Below, piece by piece: positions 34,164-42,817 of a DNA stretch of 64,000 nt (within the stretch, counting starts at the first letter, position 1; each line of letters starts with the position of its first letter). The notes beneath the pieces are model-generated. The model saw nothing but the letters and a program-made list of their open reading frames with translations, ran no database searches and had not been told where the DNA came from. Source of the DNA: [Clostridium] innocuum (GTDB lineage: Bacteria > Bacillota_I > Bacilli_A > Erysipelotrichales > Erysipelotrichaceae). The translations under genes and the position numbers were made by a program. Location of the stretch: NCBI GenBank assembly GCA_012317185.1, contig CP048838.1, positions 3,162,001 to 3,226,000 on the forward strand. Reading direction: 5' to 3'.

Positions 34164-35567
34164 TCACTTCACAGTATGAAACTGCTTTAGCCATGCAGTA
34201 TACGCTGCTGCTGAAAGTGGACGGGCGTAATAATAGCCCTGTACCATGTCACAGGTTGTCGTGCGCAAAAACGCCAGCTGCTCCTCAGTTTCAACCCCCT
34301 CCGCAACAACTTGCATATGCAGCCGATGTGCCAGCTCTATCAGACAGTGCAGGATATCCTGTGCCTTTTTTTGTTCAATGTCCTCGAAAAAGATACGATC
34401 CAGCTTGATTGCATCCACATCAAAGCTTTTTAATAAACCCAAAGAAGAAAATCCTGAGCCAAAATCATCCAGTGAACAACGAAAGCCCAGCTGATGCATC
34501 CGATGCACCGCCTGCTTTACCAAAGCAATCTGTTCCTCATTGAAAAAAACAGACTCTGTCAGCTCCAGCTCGATCTGATCATCCCCTATGCCATAGCGTT
34601 CTTTGATTTCCGCATATTCCTCAAGAAATGCAGGTTCCTGAAAATGCTGACGGGATACATTGATGGAAATCATCTGCTTTTCTTTACTCACTGCATTGCA
34701 TGTCTGCAGATATCTGCAAACCTCCTCAAACATGTAACGGTCCAATTCCAGAATATTTCCGTTTTTCTCAAAGACAGGAATAAACGCTGACGGATAGATG
34801 ATTCCCATTTGTGGATGCTGCCAGCGAACGAGTGCCTCTGCATGTCTGCATTGATTTGTTTTCAGCGTTACCTTGGGCTGCAAATACAGCTGAAATTCAT
34901 GCTTCCGCAAGGAGTCTTCAAACAGGCTGTTCAGCAATTCCTCGTACTGCATAGCCTCCATTAAGGCAGAATTATAAAATACGCAGCCCTTTCCGCTTAC
35001 ATACTGACGAAGTGCAAGCTTTGCACGATCCAGCAATATGCCAGTGTCCCTTTGCGTGCTGTCAATGAGACAGGCCCCCTGACGCAAGCGGATAATCGGC
35101 TGCAGATGGGCGGTCTGTATGTGAACTGCCCTCTGCATTTCATCGATCCGATCCTGAAGCTGCTTCTGATCTTGTGTGAGAAGGAGGAGGAAGAAAGAGT
35201 CGCCCTCTCCTCTTGCCAGAAATTCCTCTCTTCCAAGATGCTGCTGCAATACCTTATACACCAGACACAGCACCTCATCTCCAAGCTGCATTCCATAGCG
35301 GTGATTGATTCGCTGGAAGTGTTCGATATTCAACAGCACCAAAGCAGCCGCAACGTCCGACTTCTTATCCAGCAGCCGCTTTATTCTATTCTGAAAGTGA
35401 ACCAGCTTCATCCCCTTTGTTAACGGATCATGCAGAAAAATGCCCTGCCAGATTCCGCGGTTTGCCAGATACGCTCCCGCCAGAAATGACAGAATAAGCA
35501 GCAGGAGCATAAACAGCAGGACAAAAGCACCCTGCAGGTCATCCGGTATGATGTTGATGTGACGCAT
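34164..35567 (-). CDS. Membrane GGDEF-EAL protein with degenerate GGDEF
   Basis: This 467-residue protein has one N-terminal membrane helix (14-35) and almost no external part. The GGDEF domain (about 45-195) has GEGDSF at 120-125 in place of GGDEF, so cyclase activity is unlikely; it may bind GTP as an allosteric site. The EAL domain (about 215-467) is intact: EALVRW at 244-249, LELTES, SLDDFGSGFSSL, IKLDR, VVAEGVE, and QGYYYARP. It is probably a c-di-GMP phosphodiesterase. Start 35567 follows AGGGAGGCTACGCT. It converges on the preceding GGDEF-EAL gene. Confidence 0.9.
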   Translation of the reverse strand: MRHINIIPDDLQGAFVLLFMLLLLILSFLAGAYLANRGIWQGIFLHDPLTKGMKLVHFQNRIKRLLDKKSDVAAALVLLNIEHFQRINHRYGMQLGDEVLCLVYKVLQQHLGREEFLARGEGDSFFLLLLTQDQKQLQDRIDEMQRAVHIQTAHLQPIIRLRQGACLIDSTQRDTGILLDRAKLALRQYVSGKGCVFYNSALMEAMQYEELLNSLFEDSLRKHEFQLYLQPKVTLKTNQCRHAEALVRWQHPQMGIIYPSAFIPVFEKNGNILELDRYMFEEVCRYLQTCNAVSKEKQMISINVSRQHFQEPAFLEEYAEIKERYGIGDDQIELELTESVFFNEEQIALVKQAVHRMHQLGFRCSLDDFGSGFSSLGLLKSFDVDAIKLDRIFFEDIEQKKAQDILHCLIELAHRLHMQVVAEGVETEEQLAFLRTTTCDMVQGYYYARPLSAAAYTAWLKQFHTVK

Positions 35568-35697
35568 AGCGTAGCCTCCCTAACTCATTTCAGCAAAATT
35601 TTATCATGCCCTTTCAAAAAGACAACGAAAAATTTGTGTACATATACATATAGCATGACCCAAAAAAACATGATAAAATATGAATGAGGTGTCAATT

Positions 35698-37164
35698 ATG
35701 CAAAGAAAGGAAACCCTTTTTGAATATCTGTATCACAGTCTGCGGGAGGAAATCATCAGTGGCAGAATGCCCTTTGGATCCACACTGCCCTCAATCATGC
35801 GATTATGTGAGCTTTATCATGTGGGAATTCGAACCGTGCGGGATGTATTGGAACGGCTGAAGCAGGAGGGCTACATAAAAACCGAAGAGCGAAAGCCAAT
35901 GCTCGTCATATATCGGCAGGATCAAAGGGAACAGGAAACCGCAGCAGTTACTTATATCGTAAAATATCAGCAATCCTTACGGGATGCTTATGCCACAATG
36001 ACACTGATCATGCCGCGTATTCTTTCCTTCTCTGTTCAGGTGTGCAGTGATTACACATTGCACTGTATGAAAGAATCAGTTGAGGAGGCTGCAGAGAAAA
36101 ATACAGAATTACGCTGGAAAACCAATCTGAAAATCTTCAATGCACTGCTGGATCAGACGCACAATATGTTTTTTCGGGACTTATTTTCCAGCCTTACGCT
36201 GTATGCAAGACCGATATTCTTCTTTCAGGAAAAGCAGGGCTCAAGCCTTAACCGAGAAAGCTACCGGTTTCAGAATATTTTATGGGTTCAGGAAGCCATG
36301 TACAACCGACAGCTTACAGAGAGCATGGTCAGACTTACACAGATGTATACTGCTGTACAAAAAACAGCCGAGCTGCAGATGCAGCGCCTGAGGGAGCAGT
36401 ATCCGCAAATCGAACAGTCAAAAAAGCCTTTTATATGGCATTCCGATCGGGGATGCGACCACCTGCATGTCCAGATTACACGCGATTTGATTGACAAGAT
36501 CGGTACCGGAAGAATTACGGTAGGATCACGGCTTCCCTCGGAGGCAAAACTCGCTGCACAATATAAGGTAAGCGTTGCAACGATTCGTAAGGCCCTCGCC
36601 TCACTGAATGAGCTGGGCTATGCAAAAACACAGAATGTCAAAGGAACCACAGTCTGCATGCAGGACGAGAATACTGCCGCTAAATGCATGCAGATAAAGG
36701 TTTACCGGAAGGACACCCTGCGCTACCTCAGTGGTCTGCAGCTTATGATCCTCCTTATGAAGCCTGCAGCACGCTCAGCGTTCCCTTTTATTACACAACA
36801 GGCTCTGTCTAAGCTGCAGTATGATTTACAGCACGAAGAACGGATTCCTTTGGATTGTCTGACGGCGCTTGTACTTCAATATGTACCGCTGGAAACTCTG
36901 CGTACCCTGTTGACAGAGCTTGGCCGGATAGTGTGCTGGGGCTATTATTATTCCTTTTATCCCAGTAAACAGCACGGCTCTACCGTATTAAACCGCAAAA
37001 GCATGGAAGCTGTGAACTACCTGCAGGCAGGAAATCAGGAGGCATTTTCCACTCAGCTGTGCATATGCTATGCTCATATTCTGGATGTTGTCCGCTCAAA
37101 TATGATCGATTTACAGCTCTTTGAGGCATCCTATATGAAAACACCGGATGAGGTCTTTTTATAA
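35698..37164 (+). CDS. Double-GntR transcriptional regulator
   Basis: About 488 residues built as two GntR modules in tandem. The first winged helix (about 6-70) has LREEIISGRMPFGSTLPS and VGIRTVRDVLERLKQEGYI; a helical domain follows (about 80-235). The second winged helix (about 255-320) has LIDKIGTGRITVGSRLPSEA and VSVATIRKALASLNELGY, again with a helical domain. Single-module GntR proteins are about 240 residues, so this is a duplicated and fused form that could bind two half-sites from one chain. ATG at 35698 is preferred (GAGGTG upstream) over one six codons earlier. It is divergent from the GGDEF-EAL gene at 34164-35567, its most likely target. Confidence 0.85.
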   Translation: MQRKETLFEYLYHSLREEIISGRMPFGSTLPSIMRLCELYHVGIRTVRDVLERLKQEGYIKTEERKPMLVIYRQDQREQETAAVTYIVKYQQSLRDAYATMTLIMPRILSFSVQVCSDYTLHCMKESVEEAAEKNTELRWKTNLKIFNALLDQTHNMFFRDLFSSLTLYARPIFFFQEKQGSSLNRESYRFQNILWVQEAMYNRQLTESMVRLTQMYTAVQKTAELQMQRLREQYPQIEQSKKPFIWHSDRGCDHLHVQITRDLIDKIGTGRITVGSRLPSEAKLAAQYKVSVATIRKALASLNELGYAKTQNVKGTTVCMQDENTAAKCMQIKVYRKDTLRYLSGLQLMILLMKPAARSAFPFITQQALSKLQYDLQHEERIPLDCLTALVLQYVPLETLRTLLTELGRIVCWGYYYSFYPSKQHGSTVLNRKSMEAVNYLQAGNQEAFSTQLCICYAHILDVVRSNMIDLQLFEASYMKTPDEVFL

Positions 37165-37215
37165 AAAAACAGCTGATTATACGCCGGTTCTTTCTTACTT
37201 TAGGGAGTATGCAAA

Positions 37216-37270
37216 CAGGGAGAGATCAACTTCTATTGATAACTACTATCGTGTTGATTTCTCCCTGCTT
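37216..37270. terminator. Bidirectional terminator between convergent genes
   Basis: CAGGGAGAGATCAAC and GTTGATTTCTCCCTG pair across about 20 bases. CTTTTAATTT follows on the plus strand. It lies between the double GntR gene and the convergent acetyltransferase gene. Confidence 0.65.
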
Positions 37271-37308
37271 TTAATTTGCGTAAGAACCTATGCGCCGGCA
37301 GCCGTTTT

Positions 37309-38076
37309 TCAGTATCCGTGAATTTCGAACACTGTATATTCTTTGTCAAAATGATAGCCGAGCTTCTCCGCCAGATGTACAGAATCCATATTGTGGGCAT
37401 CCCAGCTCGGATACCAGCCACGCTTCAGGCATTCCAGTATCAGCTTTGCGCATGCTGCAGCTGCCAGTCCCTGTCTTCTGTATTCCTTTTTTGTATCTAC
37501 CTGAATTTCAATTCCCTCGCGATAGGAGCTGTAGGAGGAGGCGCCGGCAACCGGAAGCTTGTCCTTCAGGACAGCAACTCCAAGCCCAGTTGTGCGATAT
37601 GTCTCGTAATCCTTATATAAAGAGGTCCATTCCTTGCACCAAGGCTGTTGCCGCGACCAGTTGAATATCGTTTCGTCGATCAGCTTCAGCTCATATTCTG
37701 AGCTGAGGTTCTCTACGATATGCTGAAGGTGCCGCAAAGAGAAGATGCCTGCCTCCTTTTTTATGGCATATCGCGTGACCTCCTTGGCGCGTTCCCCATA
37801 TTGCGCCTGAATGGCAGCTTTTAAAGAGGTGGTATCTGCGCTCATGATGATAAAGGGAATTGTATATGTGTCCGGCTTATATGCAATCAGCTCATGATTG
37901 ACCTCTCCTGCGAAAAAGCAGAAGACGCCCAAAACCGCCATAGCTGATTTCGGATTTTCAGGATCATCTGCGTAAATATCCCCCATCACATTTTGCAGAC
38001 AGGAAAGAATCATCGTATCCTGTGCATGTGCAAACAGAGCCTCAGCCCGTTCGGGATGCTTCATTTTATATATCAT
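37309..38076 (-). CDS. GNAT-family acetyltransferase (PF12746-like)
   Basis: About 255 residues. The N-terminal half has no close match I know; the C-terminal half is a GNAT fold with VDTKKEYRRQGLAAAACAKL as the acetyl-CoA loop (RRQGLA) and LAEKLGYHFDKEY at the end. The layout is like the GNAT_acetyltran family related to zwittermicin resistance proteins. ATG at 38076 follows AGGAGGAACGTTATT, which itself overlaps the stop of the oxidoreductase gene, so the two form an operon. Confidence 0.75.
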   Translation of the reverse strand: MIYKMKHPERAEALFAHAQDTMILSCLQNVMGDIYADDPENPKSAMAVLGVFCFFAGEVNHELIAYKPDTYTIPFIIMSADTTSLKAAIQAQYGERAKEVTRYAIKKEAGIFSLRHLQHIVENLSSEYELKLIDETIFNWSRQQPWCKEWTSLYKDYETYRTTGLGVAVLKDKLPVAGASSYSSYREGIEIQVDTKKEYRRQGLAAAACAKLILECLKRGWYPSWDAHNMDSVHLAEKLGYHFDKEYTVFEIHGY

Positions 38077-38089
38077 AATAACGTTCCTC

Positions 38090-39055
38090 CTAATCAATAC
38101 AGCATACTACTTCCTGCTGTGATAGCTGCCGCAGGATTTCATCTACAAGAAAACAACAAAGAATGCTTTGCTCCGCACGCAGGATCGGGCTTTCCAGCCG
38201 ACCGGTTTCCAGACATGCATGAATATGTTCTGCTTCATATTTCATTTCATAGACGCAAGGATGCTGTATCCTTTGCTCTACACCGTCCACTACAAGGAAG
38301 TATTCCCGTGCCTTCCAGTAATTCGGAATGCGGATATATCCCTTTTCAAAATAAAACAGTGCCTGCTGCAGGGTTTCCCCGTTCATGGAAATCCTGCTGT
38401 TGACAAGAATATCGTCGAACAGGAAATTCATGCTTACCCTGTCAATAGCCCCCAGCACTTCTCTTGTTCCCATAGCAGAAGCATGAATCTTATGCGGCTC
38501 TAGCAAATACTGCAAATATTCAATCGTATAGCTGGCGCTGCCATACACCACCCCTCCCTGCAAAGGATCGTGCATCCATGCGGCACGCGGGTTGGGAAAG
38601 CTTGCACTCATCGCAACCTGCAGAAGCTTCCCCAGTGTCTGCTTCTGCAGGATATCGCGGATATCCTGTGTGACAGGCAGAAACAGACTTTTTTGTGCTT
38701 CCATCAAAAACAGCTGCTTCTGCTTTGCTAAGGCAAACAGCTCCTTTGCTTCCCCGCAGGACAAAGCAATCGGCTTTTCGCATACAACATGCTTGCCATG
38801 GTGAAGAGCAGCTTTTATTTCTTTTCCGTGATTTGCATTGTTTACCGCAATATAAACGATATCCACATCCGGATCCGTATATACCTGTTCATATGTCCCA
38901 TAAGCCTTACGTACCCCATACACCTCCGCTTTTGCCTGTGCCTTTTCCAAAGAACGGGAGGCAATGGCTTCTATCGTATCTCCGGCTTCGATAATGGCAT
39001 GAAGAAAACGCTCTGTTATTGCAGCTACCGATATAATTCCATAATGCAGCACCAT
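38090..39055 (-). CDS. Gfo/Idh/MocA-family oxidoreductase
   Basis: This 321-residue protein has the N-terminal Rossmann domain (LHYGIISVAAITERFLHAI; the usual GxGxxA is changed to GIISVAA), AIASRSLEKAQAKAEVYG and the family's EKP motif in HVVCEKPIAL near 92-100. The C-terminal alpha/beta domain contains GGVVYGSASYTIEYLQYLL, with G-x-x-x-D/S-x-x-x-Y-like catalytic spacing. Substrates in the family are sugars or inositols. Co-transcribed with the downstream acetyltransferase. Confidence 0.88.
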   Translation of the reverse strand: MVLHYGIISVAAITERFLHAIIEAGDTIEAIASRSLEKAQAKAEVYGVRKAYGTYEQVYTDPDVDIVYIAVNNANHGKEIKAALHHGKHVVCEKPIALSCGEAKELFALAKQKQLFLMEAQKSLFLPVTQDIRDILQKQTLGKLLQVAMSASFPNPRAAWMHDPLQGGVVYGSASYTIEYLQYLLEPHKIHASAMGTREVLGAIDRVSMNFLFDDILVNSRISMNGETLQQALFYFEKGYIRIPNYWKAREYFLVVDGVEQRIQHPCVYEMKYEAEHIHACLETGRLESPILRAEQSILCCFLVDEILRQLSQQEVVCCID

Positions 39056-39583
39056 ACCATCAACCTCTTTTCATAGTCGTCTGATAGAGAACATTTATTC
39101 TATTATGACCATCTTATCCTTTTCTTTCCCTGCTGTCAACACGATTTCCCCGTAGAGAGCTTCACCGCATAAGATACCATAATGATGAGCATTACAGGTT
39201 CAGGTACAGCAATTCAACCTTATCTTCCTTTTCGTTTCCTATTTCACCTTATAAAGCGATTGCCGTTAAAAAGACGTTTCTATAAAAGCGCTTGGACAAC
39301 ACAGTGTGACATTTATAAGGACTGCACTTTTTCAGGATTCTTCCGCAATTATGACGGATTGGTGAAGCTTTAGAAAAGGAGCTATAAAGATTAGGAATCA
39401 TAACCTCTTTCAGCTTTCCCATATATGGCACCCTAATTTGAACTGAAGCTCTTTTCGAACCATTTATATATACAGCAAATGTTGAAAAACACGTATCCTT
39501 TGCATAAAACATGATATTTATAGAAAGCCTTTTCATTTTTCTGTATTTCATGCAAAAACATAGCTTTTTCATCCGTTTTTGAA
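39056..39583. other. AT-rich intergenic region
   Basis: No gene with a ribosome binding site or family match is visible on either strand between the oxidoreductase start and the small-RNA promoter at 39584. Confidence 0.45.
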
Positions 39584-39611
39584 TTGCTTTTTTTAGAAAA
39601 CAAGGTATACT
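39584..39611 (+). promoter_or_regulatory. Promoter of the putative small RNA
   Basis: TTGCTT (39584-39589) and TATACT (39606-39611) are 16 bases apart, with no start codon and ribosome binding site between them and the terminator at 39674-39703. Confidence 0.6.
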
Positions 39612-39616
39612 AATAG

Positions 39617-39703
39617 TGTAATCCTCAGATTACAATACCTCACAAGTTCTGTATACCGACAAAATCGTGAGGGAAAGGGCTGGACATGAACAGCCCTTTT
39701 TTT
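39617..39703 (+). ncRNA. Putative structured small RNA, about 87 nt
   Basis: Downstream of a good promoter there is a short transcript with no ORF. It contains a hairpin CCTCAC (39638-39643) / GTGAGG (39667-39672) enclosing 23 bases and ends in a strong terminator: AAAGGGCTG (39674-39682), an 8-base loop and CAGCCCTTTTTTT (39691-39703). It matches none of 6S RNA, SRP RNA, tmRNA or the riboswitch classes I know. It could be a trans-acting sRNA, or an attenuated leader of the XRE gene 125 bases downstream, although that gene has its own promoter-like box. Confidence 0.5.
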
Positions 39704-39827
39704 CACCCCTTTTTTAAAATGATATAATTCAAGCTTTATTCAGACGATAAAATGATGGATGTAAAAAATTTTTGATAGACTTTTCTACCTCCAGGTGACA
39801 TGATGGAACTGAAAGGAGCATGTACAT

Positions 39828-40235
39828 ATGGAAATAGGTAAAAAATTAAAAAAGGCGCGCATAGCTTGCGGACTGACACAAGAGCAGGTTGCAGATAAAA
39901 TCAATGTATCCCGCCAAACGATATCCAACTGGGAAAACGAAAAATCCTATCCGGATATCATAGATAGGATAGATATGAGTAATCTTTATTCTATCAGCCT
40001 GGACGAAATATTAAAAGGAGATGATAAATTGATGGAGCATTTAGAAACAAATACGAATGTAGTAAAAAGCAATCAAAAATTAGTTATGGCAATTTTGTTG
40101 AATATCCTGTTTGTATTACTCCTTGGAATATGTAATGTGTTTCTATCCGGCAATCTATATTATCTCATAGGTGTATTCTGCTTTGCCATATTGAGCTCGG
40201 CGATTTTACTGTATCAGATTATCAAAAAACTTTAA
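39828..40235 (+). CDS. XRE-family regulator with C-terminal membrane helices (copy 1)
   Basis: This 135-residue protein has an N-terminal XRE helix-turn-helix (4-58: LTQEQVADKINVSRQTISNW) and two membrane helices at about 85-104 and 109-128, ending in YQIIKKL. A DNA-binding domain tethered to the membrane suggests that it reads envelope state or a partner membrane protein. The partner 2-TM protein starts 13 bases downstream. A closely similar pair lies at 58106-58873. The start follows GAAAGGAGCATGTACAT. Confidence 0.85.
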   Translation: MEIGKKLKKARIACGLTQEQVADKINVSRQTISNWENEKSYPDIIDRIDMSNLYSISLDEILKGDDKLMEHLETNTNVVKSNQKLVMAILLNILFVLLLGICNVFLSGNLYYLIGVFCFAILSSAILLYQIIKKL

Positions 40236-40248
40236 GGAGGAGTATCTT

Positions 40249-40584
40249 ATGAATATCAATACGACAATAACAGCAGTGGTATGCAGCGCAGTTTTTTTTG
40301 TAGGTGTCATTGAAATTGTATATCAAATCTATCATATCACCGTCACCGATGCAAATGCGAGAGGTCTGAAGCACCCAAAGCTCTGGGGATTATTAGCCAT
40401 GAATGGAAATAATTCCAGTGGTTTGATCCTTTATCTGATTACCAGAAGAAACTATCCTTTCGTCGATCTCACTTCAGATGCCCAATCGGAAATCGAGAGA
40501 AGAAAGAAAGCCGCTGGTATCGGATTACTCTTCCTAGTAACAGGCGCTATCAGCTTTGTGCTTAGTGCAATGACCTTCATCTAG
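40249..40584 (+). CDS. Two-helix membrane partner of the XRE regulator (copy 1)
   Basis: This 111-residue protein has membrane helices at about 6-25 and 90-110. The central loop is conserved with its paralogue: VTDANARGLKHPKLWGLLAM and SEIERRKKAAGIGLL. I do not know the family by name. Pairing with an XRE-TM protein in both copies suggests it senses or sequesters that regulator. Ribosome binding site AAGGAGGAGTATCTT. Confidence 0.75.
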   Translation: MNINTTITAVVCSAVFFVGVIEIVYQIYHITVTDANARGLKHPKLWGLLAMNGNNSSGLILYLITRRNYPFVDLTSDAQSEIERRKKAAGIGLLFLVTGAISFVLSAMTFI

Positions 40585-40624
40585 CAGGCAGTAAAACCTT
40601 CCTGTCTATTTCCAATGAAAAAGC

Positions 40625-40748
40625 CGGGCTATCTCCTGTATAATAAGATAGCCCTTGAGCTGAATGCTTCAACTATATGCAAGCCTTCCCGAACACCAAA
40701 AGGCGATGATTACTTTTCCTGGAAAACCTTCCGTAATCATCGCTTTTT
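40625..40748 (+). terminator. Tandem hairpins after the XRE pair
   Basis: A first hairpin GGGCTATCT/AGATAGCCC lies at about 40627-40655. A second, GCGATGATTAC (40703-40713) with GTAATCATCGC (40733-40743) followed by TTTTTATTT, is a strong terminator. Confidence 0.8.
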
Positions 40749-40914
40749 ATTTGCGATTTGCCCATAGGATAGCTGTATCCAGGTGAAAATCATAAAATGT
40801 GAAACACAGGATCCTACATATAAGAGTTAAAAAAACAGGCTACACATTTTCCAAAGCCCTTATTTAAGACCTTTTAACCTTTCGGCAAAATGTATATAAC
40901 CTGATAATTTCAAA

Positions 40915-40998
40915 TGGTGCGGGCGACAGGACTTGAACCTGCACGCGCGAAGCACTAGATCCTAAGTCTAGCGTGTCTGCCAATTTCACCACGCCCGC
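40915..40998 (-). tRNA. tRNA-Leu (anticodon UAG), CCA encoded
   Basis: On the minus strand the gene begins GCGGGCGTGGTGAAATTGGC and ends in CGCCCGCACCA. The acceptor stem GCGGGCG/CGCCCGC is perfect. The anticodon stem CTAGA/TCTAG encloses CTTAGGA (anticodon TAG). A variable arm of class II length, TGCTTCGCGCG, and the T loop GGTTCAAGTCC are present. The terminal CCA is encoded. Confidence 0.97.
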
Positions 40999-41380
40999 AA
41001 ATGCTTTAATATTATAACATATCCTGTGATAATTGCAATCCTTTCTCTGAAATTTCTTAAAAAAATCAACTAACAATCCTATTCAACTCTATTGCATAAC
41101 GAGGTACATAAAACTGCAATAAAAGTAAAAAGAAACGGGCTATACTTTATCGACAATCCTGCTATCTCCGTATTTTATGCAGGCTCTCTTAGAATCTGAC
41201 TGATAATTCGTGACACAGATATCCCATCTTCTTCTATCTCATCCCTCATAGGCCCACACCTTGTCCGTTCAGGAACAGCTTTTTTCATAAATGTCAGCTT
41301 TTCCTTATGTAGAAAGAATTATAAAGCTATTATGTGGTATAATGGAGGGGATATAAATCATAACAAGGGAGGATTCCTTC
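40999..41380. other. Intergenic region before the second solute-binding protein
   Basis: No gene is seen. TATAAT at 41338-41343 with weak upstream match is a likely -10 box for the downstream operon; GGGAGG lies before the ATG. Confidence 0.45.
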
Positions 41381-42817
41381 ATGAAAAAACTCAGACTCGC
41401 AGCCGTTTGTATGCTCCTATTATCTGCTACTGTTTTACAGGGCTGTTCCGCTAATGACCATGGACTGGACCCCGATAAGCCTATCACTCTGACCCTCTGG
41501 CATTATTACAGCGGTTCACAGAAGCAGGCATTTGATGAGCTTGTTGATGAATTCAATGAAACACAGGGGAAAAAGCAGGGAATCAGTGTGGATGCTGTCG
41601 CAAAGGGAAGCATATCCAACATTTCCGCAGATTTAAAAAGCTCTCTGGAGAAAAAAGTAAATGCTCCGGAGCTTCCGAATATTTTTGCCGCCTATGGAGA
41701 TACGGCGGAGGATATGGAAAAAGCGGAAAAGCTCGTTTCCATCAATGCCTATATGTCAGATGAGGAAATGGCAGAATATGTCGATGACTATATGAAGGAT
41801 GGCATTCTGCACAATCATGATGATGTCAATATCTTCCCAATAGCAAAGGCAACGGAGGTCATGGTTATCAATAAGAATAAATGGGATGAATTTGCGAAAA
41901 AGGAAGATGTAAAGCTTTCCGATCTGGATACATGGGAGGGACTTGCCCATGTCAGTGAGAAATACTATACATACAGTGGAGGAAAAGCCTTTTTTGCGAG
42001 AGATGCCCTCATGAATTATCTCAATGCCGGAAGCGAACAGCTGGGTACACCGCTATTTACCATAACCGGATACTCCGGCTCCTTCACCGTCAGCAAAGAA
42101 ACCATGCGCAAGCTTTGGAATCAGTATTATGTTCCGTTTGTAAAGGGCTATTATACCAAAAACGGACGGTTTGCCAGTGATGACATGAAAACCGAGGATG
42201 TCATTGCCTGTGTTGCCTCCTCTGCAGGAGCAACCTTCTTTCCGAAGGAAATCATCAGTGATGATGGAACAGGCTATGCTGTGAAATATATCGTACGTCA
42301 GGTTCCCAACTTCGAGGAAAAAAAGAGCTATGCGATTACACAGGGAGCTGGTATGGCTGTCAGTAAAAGCGATGAAACACACGAATATGCTTCCATTCAG
42401 TTCTTAAAATGGTTCACGGAAAAGGAAAGAAATACGCTGTTCTCCGCAGAATCCTCTTATCTGCCGGTGAAAAAGGAGGCAAACTCCTTTGAATCCTGGA
42501 ACTCCATTACGGAAGCCGAAAAGGTTACTGCGAATCAGCTCGTAAGAGATATCGTCAAAACCTCGATGGAAACTGTCTCAAAGAGTACTCTGACCTCGCA
42601 GAAATCATTTAACAAAAGCTTTGAAATCCGCAATTATCTGGAAACAGCACTGAATGAAAAATGCGCCGGGGATGCCCTTAAAATACAAAAGGCAATAAAG
42701 CGTGGAGACAGCCGCGAAAAAGCTTGGAAGCAATATCTCAGCGATGAAAATTTCAATACATGGTTTGAACAGATTACAAAGGATATTAACGAAAAGATGA
42801 AGGACAGTGATGCATAA
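41381..42817 (+). CDS. Extracellular solute-binding lipoprotein paired with GGDEF-EAL protein (second locus)
   Basis: This 478-residue protein has a signal peptide ending in lipobox VLQGC with Cys22. The mature protein is a family 1 solute-binding fold: PITLTLWHYYSGSQKQAFDE, LPNIFAAYGDTAEDMEK, TEVMVINKNKWDEF and a C-terminal helical extension of about 100 residues. As at 30320-31615, no transporter genes are present. Its TAA stop shares one base with the ATG of a large GGDEF-EAL gene. The two binding proteins are only distantly similar, so the ligands probably differ. Confidence 0.88.
   Translation: MKKLRLAAVCMLLLSATVLQGCSANDHGLDPDKPITLTLWHYYSGSQKQAFDELVDEFNETQGKKQGISVDAVAKGSISNISADLKSSLEKKVNAPELPNIFAAYGDTAEDMEKAEKLVSINAYMSDEEMAEYVDDYMKDGILHNHDDVNIFPIAKATEVMVINKNKWDEFAKKEDVKLSDLDTWEGLAHVSEKYYTYSGGKAFFARDALMNYLNAGSEQLGTPLFTITGYSGSFTVSKETMRKLWNQYYVPFVKGYYTKNGRFASDDMKTEDVIACVASSAGATFFPKEIISDDGTGYAVKYIVRQVPNFEEKKSYAITQGAGMAVSKSDETHEYASIQFLKWFTEKERNTLFSAESSYLPVKKEANSFESWNSITEAEKVTANQLVRDIVKTSMETVSKSTLTSQKSFNKSFEIRNYLETALNEKCAGDALKIQKAIKRGDSREKAWKQYLSDENFNTWFEQITKDINEKMKDSDA

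Noticed and set aside
33871..34194. Minus-strand ORF of 107 codons beyond the GGDEF-EAL stop
   Set aside because: It overlaps the end of the upstream gene in another frame, has no start signals and no family resemblance.
39182..39373. Plus-strand ORF of 63 codons in the AT-rich gap
   Set aside because: No ribosome binding site and random-looking composition.
39778..39799. MerR-type promoter with ACCTCCAGGT upstream of XRE pair copy 1
   Set aside because: The palindrome is not kept in the otherwise nearly identical copy 2 promoter and no MerR gene is near, so it is only noted in passing.
40864..41076. Minus-strand ORF of 70 codons containing KLADTLDLGSSASRVQVQVL
   Set aside because: It is the translation of the tRNA-Leu gene and its flanks, a common false ORF.
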